A stretch of 64,000 nt of DNA from Cheiracanthium punctorium (taxonomy: Eukaryota; Arthropoda; Arachnida; Araneae; Cheiracanthiidae), in contig JAWZYV010010269.1 of NCBI GenBank assembly GCA_038373885.1, forward strand, positions 1 through 64,000. Direction: 5' to 3'. Each line of letters opens with the position of its first letter. Position 1 is the stretch's first letter. Both the position numbers and the translations under genes were made by a program. Under the pieces are notes generated by a model, which saw only the letters and a list, made by a program, of their open reading frames with translations, searched no databases and was not told where the DNA came from. Positions 37,701 through 49,700 of the stretch are shown here, piece by piece.

Positions 37701-40700
37701 TTTAACCTAATATATATATATATATATGTAAACATTTTTTATAAAAGTAAATTTTTTTTCATGTATATAGATTTATATAACTACATACATATATCCTTCA
37801 GTATATTTCTGAAATTGGTATTACATACTAGATACAAAAGCATCAGTTAGAGATGTAAATTTGTTTTTGAAGGAGTAACTATTAAAATGTAAATAAAATT
37901 AGGACAGCTTTTTAGCACTAAAATATAGCAGAAAAACATAAACAAAAGAAATACTGATATATGTTTATACATAGACTTAAAATACATGTAATAGCTGCAC
38001 ACTAATATCATTTTTTCTGCCTTATTTATCACTATGCATAAATGTCTATCTAGTATCTCCCCTTTCATTCTTGTTTGAGACAAGATGTATCCTAGAGAAG
38101 TCTCTTACTGAAACTGTTGATGAAGCTATAATTATAGACAATGCAAGTAGCTGTAAGATTTGGGAAAGTGCTGCTGTTTCCTTTTTCCGATAAATCCAAG
38201 ATTTCAAGTATAGCCTTTTTCTCAGTATACTTTTTTGCTCCATCCTTTTTGTCATGTTTGGGAAGAGATTGAACTGCAGGATTCTTACTTATATCAAATA
38301 TAAATTTTGGAAGGGGCATTTCTTTTTCAAAGGTATCTTTTTATCCTTCAGCTGCTATAGAATCTATAATTATATTCAGCTGTTATCTTATATTTTCATA
38401 GTACTCTGGAACTCATTGACTTGCTTTTGTACAGAAAAAGAATAGTAGATTGGAAAGTTTGGTCCTGATTTCCTGACATCTTCGAATCAATATCAAAAGT
38501 GGTTAACATGTCAAGTGCAATTAGTTTCATTATTTAATGCAAATGTAGCAGATATCTCTAACTTAAAGTCAACTATGATTTTATATGCCATCAATTTTAA
38601 CTTTTATGCGTTTGCTTTCTTACACTGAGTTCAGTACACTCATTAGCAAGCTTTTAAAGGTCTTCGGCTTTCTAAAAATTTTCTGCATTTTTGTAAATTA
38701 CTCAGAAGTTCACCTACTTCTCTACTGATGTGGATATTTTATCTTTAACTGTGCTAAATAAAATTGAAGAAGCCAAAAATGCCAAAGGCATTTATGATTT
38801 TCAAAAAGTCAGATAAATATAAGATGCAATGAAAATATCACCATTTGATAGTGTTTCTCTTATTCCATAAAGCTCTGGTTCTCCATTATTTTTGAACAGA
38901 GCATCTATATAATTTTAACGTCTTATTACTCTCTCTCTTGCAAGTCTGCGCAAAAGCAATTTTGTAACAGAAACCTCTAGTTTCCAGTATACTCATGCGC
39001 TACATATTTGATTGGGTGTCCTTAAAACCTTGCTGTTTTATTGAACTGTGGTAGAATAGTTTTCATAAACTAATCAGCAGGGAATCTATGTCCTACAAAG
39101 TTGAATGCTTCTTTAAGAGATGGGGGGAAAATAAGAGTCAATCTGGTTTTTGAAATTCATGTGTATTAATTGCTGGGCTAAATGTCAAACTCTTCTTTAG
39201 ACAGAAGAAATATTCTCATTCATTATATTGGCTTCATGTAATGCCAGAAAGAAACAATTATATTGATTCCTATCACCATTATAAAACTTTCAATTGCATT
39301 GGCAATTGATTTTGCAATAGTGGAAGCCATTAACACATATTATGAAGGGTCCATTTTTCAGAGAGGAATTTTGTGAAGGGTTTGTTAATATATCTACATT
39401 TTTCAAACAGACCCTTGATTACATTATCTAGCAACATATGTATTATGTATTTATTGAGAAGTTGTTTTTTAAAATTTATTACTTTTGCTATCAATTACTT
39501 GCTTAACCTTATTATTTACAACTCAGCTATTTTAAGATAAAATAATTTACCCCAATCTTTTTTAGGTGGTACTTTTGCAATGTCTTTGCCTGTTAGTCTG
39601 TATAATATATACTGGTGAGTATTTTGTTTTTACTGAACTTTCTTCATTTCATGCATGATATTGAGGTACTGCAAGCCTGCTAATTTCAAAATATGTCTTC
39701 TTAGATGCATAATTTTGTCTAGTTTGGCTTTGATACTAAAATAAAGGATTTTTCATGAATTCTGTGCTATTGCCCATCTACAGATTAAAAGGACTATTAA
39801 AAAAAATGGACGGGTCCTAAGATCCACTCCCTTAATATGACCTTGGTTTCTTAAATATAAAGATTTTTGTTAGCATTTCCAAAGAATTTCTCATTTAATA
39901 AAGGGCAAAATTAGATGTTGCCACTGGCTACAGGAAGACACAATAAAAAGTGATGAAAAATTTATCTATCAGTCACCACTTTTATCAAACACTAAATGTC
40001 TGCTATGGTAATCCTACACAAGGGGTATATACCTATATGCCCTAGGGGGAAGGGTGCCTTGAGCAGAGGATTTTTTAATTGGTTCTAATGCATATTAATG
40101 TTTCATCTGGAGAAAACCACCATTTACTCCAGCTCTCTACATTGAAAGCCACACGGTAAGTTTGAGCGTGTGACTTTCAATCTTCAGCCATCTACCATGT
40201 TCAGTGTATTATCCACTCGGGCATGGTGGGGTCCTGTCAATCACTAAAAATGTCCTGGAAATGTGTTTATTATTCTTCAAAGTAAGCACTTGATTCGAAC
40301 AAACCAGCTTTCAGGATTGCCACTGGTCAGGGAGAACAGAAAAACCTAGAAAAGTCGAGGAATTTCATTTTGGCAAAAAAAGTCAGTCTGGGTAAAATTG
40401 CAAATTTTGGCCCAAAACCTGGAAAATCAGTGTTTGTAAAGAAATAACATTTAACCTTACTTTGGAAAGCTAAAAATATTAAAGAACATATGCAAAGTTA
40501 ACGTCATAAACCTGAAAAATAGACTGGATTTTTATTACATGATGGTCTGGAAACCCAGGGAATTTTTTTTTTTTTTTCAGAAATTGAATGGCAACCCTGG
40601 TTTTGTAAAGCCATGTTGGTCATAACACTACCGGATATAGATGACAAAATTTTAAATAAATTTTAATAAAGATACACCTCTCGATGTTTTTATTGGTTTT

Positions 40701-43700
40701 CATATGTTTTGATGCATCATTTACATTCTTTTAAAAATCAGTTTTACTCATAAATAATTTATATTAACTACATGAAAATTTATAAAAGTACTTTTGTTTA
40801 GTCCTTAATTAAGTGGGCTCTGATTTAATTTCTATCACTGGCCACAAATGATATTTCTCAGATTTGCTCTTTACTAATCTTATCAAATCTTTAGGAGAGT
40901 GTCTAGTTAAAAAATGTAAAACTTTTGTATAGAGGAAAAATCAAATCTGAATTGCAAATTTCCAGTTCTGTATATTAAAAAAAAAAAAAGAAGAAGAAAA
41001 GCAAAATGCAAGAGTTTTCTTTGCATTTTGCAAACTGAATTGTAACATTTGCAGTGTATAGTTCAAAGCTTATAGAATTAACATGAAATTATAAATTTTC
41101 CAACTGAACCTCTTTTCTGTGTATGCAGTGTGCTTTGACAGATTTGGATAGTTATTTTATTTGAAAAGCAAAGCAATTTTTTTATATGAAATATAATGGA
41201 TATAATTATGTTTCTTACAGTGCACATATGGAGGAAAAATTAAAACAACCTTCTCTGTGGGAAGCAATGCGTCCTTTGATGCCTATTTTCCTCTTATTTT
41301 TAAGTACAACATTTTGGGTTTTATATTCTCCAACAAATATAATTGAAAATGATCCAAGAGTATTTTACTGGCTGGTTGGGACAGTGTTTTCTAATATTGC
41401 TGTAAGTGGTTTTTAGTGTCTAATTTCATAATAATTAGTGAAAATAATATGTAATCCCACAATGTTTTTGACTTACCCCATTTATGCCTAGCGTCCCTTT
41501 TTTGGGACGGCATTTTCGCTATTAGTCGAAAACATTATTTATTTTTCCTAGCCTTTATTCATGAGTATTGAGCCTCAACTCTACAAAGTATTTTAACATG
41601 ACCCAGTAGGATGTTGATATTTTGATTTTTATGCATAATGATTTTAAAAGAAATCATCCCTTGTTCAAGAAGTTGACATCAGAAATTTATCTATTATTTC
41701 TGTTATCAGTAAAAATCAAAGAAAGTCGCAAAAATATCCAGGCACAAATGGGTTACCAGTGCTAGACATTTTAAACCAATGTAATGTTTGTTTTTTATGG
41801 TAATTACTCACTGTTAATATTAGTTATGTATCAATCCTAATGTATGTCCTTCCATCCACAAACTAGCAAAGTTATAGTTTGTGGGGGGGGGGAAATTATG
41901 TCTAATTTGAGGTATAAGAAAGTGGGTAGTTAAAAAACACATATTCATGACCAAAATTGCTTTAAAATGTCTGTACAAATGTATAAAGTACAGAGCTTGA
42001 TTATGATAAACTGGGTAATGGTGCATTTAGGGAGACACAGTTTACTCTTAATTTCAATAAATTGTAATGGAAAGGAGGAGTATCCATCCCAGTCTCTCCT
42101 GATGAGGATCCAAATTGTAACAGGAAACTTAAATAAAGATGCTTGTAGCTCTAACAACACATTTGACGATACAAGCTGCCCTCTCCTGATAAACAAACAC
42201 CAGGTGTAGGTATAGATTAGGTTGTTAAGAAATGCATTCTAGTTTTCAATAAAGTTCTCTACTCTAATTCTACAGTATTAAATGAATGTATAACAAAATA
42301 AGTTATTTAGTCAATTCAGTATAAAAGTTCTGAAGTAATAAATTGAGCTGCACTTGAAGAACTGCATTTGAACCTTGTATTGTATGAAGCTGGCAAAAAT
42401 TTAAAACTGTTGCACTTACCTTTCTTAGTTAATACAGCCATGGAAAATATTATAAAGACAAGTGAAAAGTCATCAATTCTAGGAGCCGCTTGGCTAGAAA
42501 AGTATGCAAATATTTTTATGATAAAAATACGTAAAATTAAACATTTTCAAACAAACTTTGCGTCAAAAATTTTGAAAATCATTAAAATGCATGAATTTTT
42601 AAGATTTTAATAATTTGCTACTTGGAAACAATTCTAAGGACACGCATATTTTTTGAAATTGCATATTTTGTCGTATCATATGATTGTTTACTAATAACCC
42701 AGAACTGTTATGTGCAGTAAGATTTTTCATTTTATCTCGTTCTTCATCATGCTGAACAGCACACAGCTCTCTGAATATGAAAAGGGACAAATTATTGCTT
42801 ACAGAAAATGTGGAATGAGTGGATGTGAAATTGCAAGGAAGATAAACAGATCTAAAACAGTATCCTATAATTTTTTGAAGAATCCAAAAGAATATGGTAG
42901 GAAAAGGCATATAGGTATGCCTCCCACTCTTACTATGTGCCAGAAACGTGAAATTGCCCTTCGGGCTTGCTTAGAAAAACAGAGTTCTTCTCAAATTCAA
43001 ATAGGACTGAATTTACCATGCACTAGCCGAACAGTATATAATGTTCTGCAGAAGAATTCCAATGTTAGATATGCTAAACTGCGGTCACGTCCACCACTTA
43101 TAAAACTTCAAAAGAAGCTTAAATTGGAATTTGCTAAGAAGCACGTTTCTTTTGGGTCTTGATGGAAAGATGTCGTATTTTCTGATGAAAAAAAGTTTAA
43201 TTTGGATGGACCAGATGGTTTTCGCCATTATTGGTATGACTTGTGAAAAAACAAACCTTTTTTTCCCAAGCGACAATTCGGAGGCGGTTCTGTGATGGTG
43301 TGGGCAGGTTTTGCAGCCAATGGAACAAGACCAATAGTGTCCGTTCACTATTGGTTTTGTTTTTCCCATGCAATACTATGGCCTTGATAATATAGGTATT
43401 GGTACTCAGGATTGTTGCTGATGCATCAAAAATTATCTGTTTCAACTTGATCTTTTAAAAAATTGACAATGAGAGAAATATATTCAATTAAAACACATCA
43501 AAGTTGAGTTTGTACCTGCAGATTTAAATTACTTATTTTTAATTCATTATTACTTGCTGATGAAATATTAAAGGGTTTCATATTATCACCGTTTTTTAAA
43601 AATGCTCTAATTTTTTTAAAAAAGCTTAAATTCTTTGTCATACTTGATTTTTACTTCGAATGATTTTGTATTGTAAAGTTTATTTACGAATGATTAACAC

Positions 43701-46700
43701 TGCATTTTTTATGTACTTAGTCTAGTGTTTGTTACTTGCCCATACTTGCATCCTACTGTCTGTACTCATATCTAACTGTGAATTTATTTATAGCTTATTA
43801 TGTTAGAGTTAGTGTCTTTAAAAAAAAAAACTTTCATTGAGCATAATGATAATCATTTTCAAAGGATGATATGGATAAAAGATAAAATTGAGGCTTAGCA
43901 GGATTACTTAGATTTAAATTTAAGTGAGGATTTTATTCACCTTTATATTAAAAAAATATTAATTATTTAAGGGGCCTGAATACTCCGAAATGACAGATTT
44001 TAAAAAATGTTTTTTTCTATTTTTACTGTATTTTTAAAGAGCAGTTTTTTAGGTTTCCAAAAATGGTTTATTTTTGTCATTATGATAATTAGAAACAGAG
44101 TTATAGACAAAAGAGTACACTGGAAGTAACAAAAAGTGACTCAGAAGTTAAATCTTTAATTGCATTTTCTGTAGAATCCGCTTTTGGGTGACTTTCATGA
44201 GCGATAAGTGATAACTCAAAAACTATTATAAATATTGAGTTGAATTTTTTTTTTTTTTCAGTCTTTTATATATGTAAAATTGTGTTTTGAACTAAAATCT
44301 AAGTTTTCTATAAAGAATTGGTCACTTTGTACCAATTGGTACAAAGGTGTTAACTTCCGAGTCACTTTTTATTACTTCCAGTGCACTCTTCTGTCTATAA
44401 CTCTGTTTCTAATTATCATAATGACAAAAATAGACCATTTTTGGAAACCTAAAAAACTGTATTGGTACTTCACCCATATATGAGTTTTTAAGATTTTTTT
44501 GTTGAAAATTACTAGTTTTTCCATACAATCTATAGCATTTAAAAAATATTTTAAAACTGTTAGTTCATTGCACAGGCAAGTGTCATAAGAGTGTGCTGTA
44601 TAAAGGAAATTGGGATGAAAATAACAGAAATAGTTTTACAGCTGTTGGCATAAGCATTAAATTTTGCATAATTTATGTTCAAAATTTCCTATTTCTTGCA
44701 TTGCTTTGAAAATATTTTAATTACCCCCCCCCCCCTGTTTTCCTGATTAAAGTGAATTCTCATATAGTGCATTCTTATGAAAAACATCTTTACTTGTTAT
44801 GTTTTGTGTAATTTTCAAAAAAAGTGCTCCAAAGGTAGGCAGTCCCTTTAAACCAGATTTATGATAAAAGCTATGTTAAAACCTTAATTAAACCAGTAAT
44901 GTAGGAAATATTTAGCACAAAAATTTAAAGCAGAAAAAAATTAATTTGTTGTTAAAGAAAAAAAAAAAAAAAACCCCATGAAGAAACTGAATCAGACCAG
45001 ATTGAGATCAATCACTTGCTCTGAAACGAAAGACTAATAAAAAGAATTGCTTTTGGAGTGGGAATCAACACTGACAAGAATTAGAATTTATCTAACAGAG
45101 TATCTACCACTATGGAAAGGCCATGAAAACCATGATCAGCATTGCCAAACATAGTATTATTAATGCTACTTTAGTATTCTTTTCACATAAAATTTGGGAT
45201 GTAGTATTTATCATGATATTTTTTTAGAAATTTTTTATTGATATAATTTAAAAAATACCAGTATATTTCTGGTATTTTTAAAATTTATGAAGAAGAAAAA
45301 TTTAAGGAAATACTAAAGTAGTACTAAAAATACTACATATGGCAACATTGGCCCAAAAGGTCAAGTAAAAAAACGGTCATCCAATAAAGTCAATCCAATA
45401 ATTATCAAAAATTGATTTTTTGGCTTGGGTCCTTCCATACAAAATCATTCAGCCAAGGTATGCATTGTGCACCCTATCTCCTCAGATTTGCATAAAACTT
45501 GGTACATGGTACCTTTAGACAAATATAAGAACCCTTATTTTTAATTTTTTCAAATATTTACATTACTTAGTTAAAAATTGAACACGGAAATACCTTAGTA
45601 ATTAGTTAAAAACATTAAAAGCCTAAAATTTCCGTAAAAAGATTAAAACACGCACCATGAGCGCTTTCGACAGCTTAGTCCGCTGTCATCATCAGAACTG
45701 AGTTGCTTGGCTCGTTCACCGCTTCTTCTTCACCATGGCCTGCCACGATTGCTCGATCTGTGCATGCGCCATGTCGTTGACAGCTCCCTCTTGTGTCATT
45801 ATTTCCAACGCTTCCCGTCTTAAACCATAATTGTGATTATTGTAATTAGCTATTTTCTTGACATTTACGAAATCTATATTTATATTTTCCTTTAAGGCTA
45901 GGCGGGATAGAGCGGTACTTTGTCTATTGTATTTTATGTCGTTTATGTGTTCTTTAATTCTATCTTTAATTTTTCTTTTTGTAACCCCAATGTAGTATCC
46001 AGGAAGGTTGGAATCTCTATATGTGAAATTTATTTTATAAATACCTGCGGTTTCTAGAGGGTTAATCTTGTCTTTATCTGACCAGATTCTTTTAAATATA
46101 TTGTTATTGGGTTTAATTGGGATACGGAGGTTCATTTTACGTGCCCTGTTGGATATTTTTACAGCGAGACCGCAACAGTAGGGAATCGGATGAGTAAATG
46201 TGGATTTTTCTTTTTGTGCGTCGTTGATGATGTTAAGTTTCTTTCTTCTATTTCTGATTAGGCGGGGATGATATTGCTGGGATAATTAGCTTCGCGTGCA
46301 AGTTGCTTTATGAATTGTATTTCTTCCTTTAGTAATTGTTGGTTGGAGCATATTTCCAGGGCTCTATTGACGTGTGAACGTAAGATTGATATTTTGTAGT
46401 TGTATGTAGTTTTTGAGGAGTAATTGACTATTTTATTATTATTGGTAGGTTTACGATAAACGGTAGTTTCTATATTGTCTGGGGTGGTTCTAATTACTTT
46501 AACATCAAGGAAATTTAGGCTATTATTCTGCTCAAGTTCTATAGTAAATTGTATATTTTCATCAAGTGAGTTAAGTTCGTCGAGGATATTATTTATGCTA
46601 TTGTTATTTACTATTGCAAAAACATCATCAACATAACGAAACCAGTATTTAATATGGGGGTGGAGGTTTGTATTGATTAAAGTTTCAAGGTTTCGCATTT

Positions 46701-49700
46701 TCCACTCTGCTATTATACCAGATATCGGGGAGCCCATAGGAATACCTTTATTCTGTTTGTAAAATTTATTATTGAATTGGAAGTAGGAGTTATTGAGGAT
46801 GAGGGACAAGGCAGCTTTTAGGGTTATTGAAATATCTGTATTAAATGTGTTCTCAATTTCTTTACTTATTGTATTGTACATCTCTATTGTGTCTATGGAA
46901 GGATATAAGTTAGTGACGTCGAAGCTGACCATTTTAACAGAATCTGAGAATTGTATGTTTTTTAATTCTTTTAAAAAATCGGTAGTGGAATTTAGAGATG
47001 AGTTTGAGGAGGGAATTATTTGTTGTAATATGTTTTTTAGGTATTTTCCAAGTAGGTAGGTAGGGCCTTCACATTTACTGACTATTGGGCGGAGGGATGG
47101 GGGATTTTTATGATCTTTATATTTTCCAAATATGCGTGGAGCAAAGGCAGTAGGGCTATGTAATTGTTGTGTTTTGTTATTGTGCCAGCTTCCTTTATTT
47201 AGGAGTTCTTTTAGGATATTGTTAATTTTGGTGGTAGGGTCCTTATTTAGTACATATATATCTAGTTTATTGATGGTTTCTATCATTTTGGTAATGTAAT
47301 CGTCTTTATCTAAAATAACTATTTTTCCTGTTTTGTCTGAACTAAGGCAGGTTATTGTAGGATTATCTCTCAGTTCTTTTAAACATTTTTTGTCTTCCTT
47401 GTCCCTCGTATTTTTCTTTTTTAATTTAGTAAGTTCTTTTTGAGTGAAAGGACATAGTTCCTGTTTATTGTTGTCTGGTAATGGTTCTATTGCGGTCTCA
47501 TAAGCAGCTATTGTGTCTTTTAAGTTTATGTGTTATCATCAAGTATGAATTTTGGTCCGAGGTTTAGAGTGTTTTCTTGGTGTTTGTTTAATTTAAAGGA
47601 AGAGAGGTTTATGAATTGAGGATCGTCAGATTTCATTATTGTTTTGTTTGTACCATATTTATTAATCCGTTAATATCGTTGAGTTTTTGTACCATATTTA
47701 TTAATCCAGAAGTTGAGAAAAACTCAATTTCTGGATTAATAAATATCAATACAAACCTCCACCCACATATTAAATACTGGTTTCGTTACGTTGATGATGT
47801 TTTTGCAATAGTAAATAACAATAGCATAAATAATATCCTCGACGTTCTTAACTCACTTGATGAAAATATACAATTTACTATAGAACTTGAGCAGAATAAT
47901 AGCCTAAATTTCCTTGATGTTAAAGTAATTAGAACCACCCCAGACAATATAGAAACTACCGTTTATCGTAAACCTACCAATAATAATAAAATAGTCAATT
48001 ACTCCTCAAAAACTACATACAACTACAAAATATCAATCTTACGTTCACACGTCAATAGAGCCCTGGAAATATGCTCCAACCAACAATTACTAAAGGAAGA
48101 AATACAATTCATAAAGCAACTTGCACGCGAAGCTAATTATCCCAGCAATATCATCCCCGCCTAATCAGAAATAGAAGAAAGAAACTTAACATCATCAACG
48201 ACGCACAAAAAGAAAAATCCACATTTACTCATCCGATTCCCTACTGTTGCGGTCTCGCTGTAAAAATATCCAACAGGGCACGTAAAATGAACCTCCGTAT
48301 CCCAATTAAACCCAATAACAATATATTTAAAAGAATCTGGTCAGATAAAGACAAGATTAACCCTCTAGAAACCGCAGGTATTTATAAAATAAATTTCACA
48401 TATAGAGATTCCAACCTTCCTGGATACTACATTGGGGTTACAAAAAGAAAAATTAAAGATAGAATTAAAGAACACATAAACGACATAAAATACAATAGAC
48501 AAAGTACCGCTCTATCCCGCCTAGCCTTAAAGGAAAATATAAATATAGATTTTGTAAATGTCCAGAAAATAGCTAATTACAATAATCACAATTATGGTTT
48601 AAGACGGGAAGCGTTGGAAATAATGACACAAGAGGGAGCTGTCAACGACATGGCGCATGCACAGATCGAGCAATCGTGGCAGGCCATGGTGAAGAAGAAG
48701 CGGTGAACGAGCCAAGCAACTCAGTTCTGATGATGACAGCGGACTAAGCTGTCGAAAGCGCTCATGGTGCGTGTTTTAATCTTTTTACGGAAATTTTAGG
48801 CTTGTAATGTTTTTAACTAATTATTTACATTACTTTACCTTTATAGTTCTTTGAATTTTTTACTTATTTGATGGATTTTATCAAGACATTTTTGAAGCAG
48901 AATGGCAGACTGAATTTCAAATTGCCATTGCTTTAATCATTATTGAGTTAAATGTTAACATTCAATAATTCGAAATATCTTTTTAAAAATATTAAATTAA
49001 TATAAATATTTATTAATGCTTGAAGTGAGAAAGTTTGTTTTCAGAAATTGGAAATGTGAGATAGCTAATCCTAATGATTTATTCCTTTTTCGTGAGAGCC
49101 AAATGCATTTCATGGCTTGATTATTATTATTATTATTTTAAGTGTTTTTAAAATTTAGAAATATTATGTTTGTACCTGCAATAAAGCTGTTAGGTCAAGG
49201 AATGATTACAAAAGTTACCAAAATGTCAAGAAATGGCATATTGCAATCATACATTTTCTTTTACCCAATACCATGTCTATTAATTCATCTGAAAGATGTT
49301 GCATAAGTATAATACTAAATCTCAAAAGAATATTATTATAATGACATTTCTAGTGAAGACAGTTTTATTGGAGGGAACAAAGTCTCTTACTTTTTTTTAG
49401 ATGCAAGTGTTTGTTCCATCTGCTGTAATTCATTTGCATCATTTTTTTTTTTTAAGTTAAGACTTTTAATCATGAAATATATTAACATTTCTAATTGAAG
49501 ATTAAAAAAAAAATAAATTAACTAAAATTTCCTTAAAATGCATGAGTAGTGTGGAGAAGTTAAATATTCAGATTTTTTAAAAATATATTTTTTGTATTCG
49601 TTCTAATGAGACACTAACTCTAAAATGTTAAATTATTCAGAAAAGAATTGTTCTGTCACTCCAAAATCTCTTAAAAATTTAAGTACTTAATGATATTGTA

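Larger units (their letters stand above)
45569..48822. mobile_element. Head-to-head Penelope-like element pair, 14-bp TSD
   Basis: A 14-bp direct repeat TATTTACATTACTT flanks the whole structure (45555-45568 and 48822-48835). The left copy runs on the minus strand (about 45600-47690: nearly full RT plus GIY-YIG endonuclease). The right copy runs on the plus strand (about 47742-48800: 5'-truncated, from just before the YVDD block). Their 3' halves face outward, so the outer 1.06-1.1 kb form an almost identical palindrome. Each outer end carries a hammerhead motif. At the junction (47650-47745) a 24-bp sequence TTTTTGTACCATATTTATTA+ATCC occurs twice. A single flanking duplication suggests that both copies entered together. 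It lies in EPT1 intron 7. Confidence 0.88.

Noticed and set aside
42085..42130. Hammerhead-like string CTGATGA...GGAAAC
   Set aside because: The bases after CTGATGA cannot pair with those before GAAA, so stem II is missing.
46793..47059. 88-aa plus-strand open frame
   Set aside because: Antisense shadow of the Penelope reverse transcriptase.
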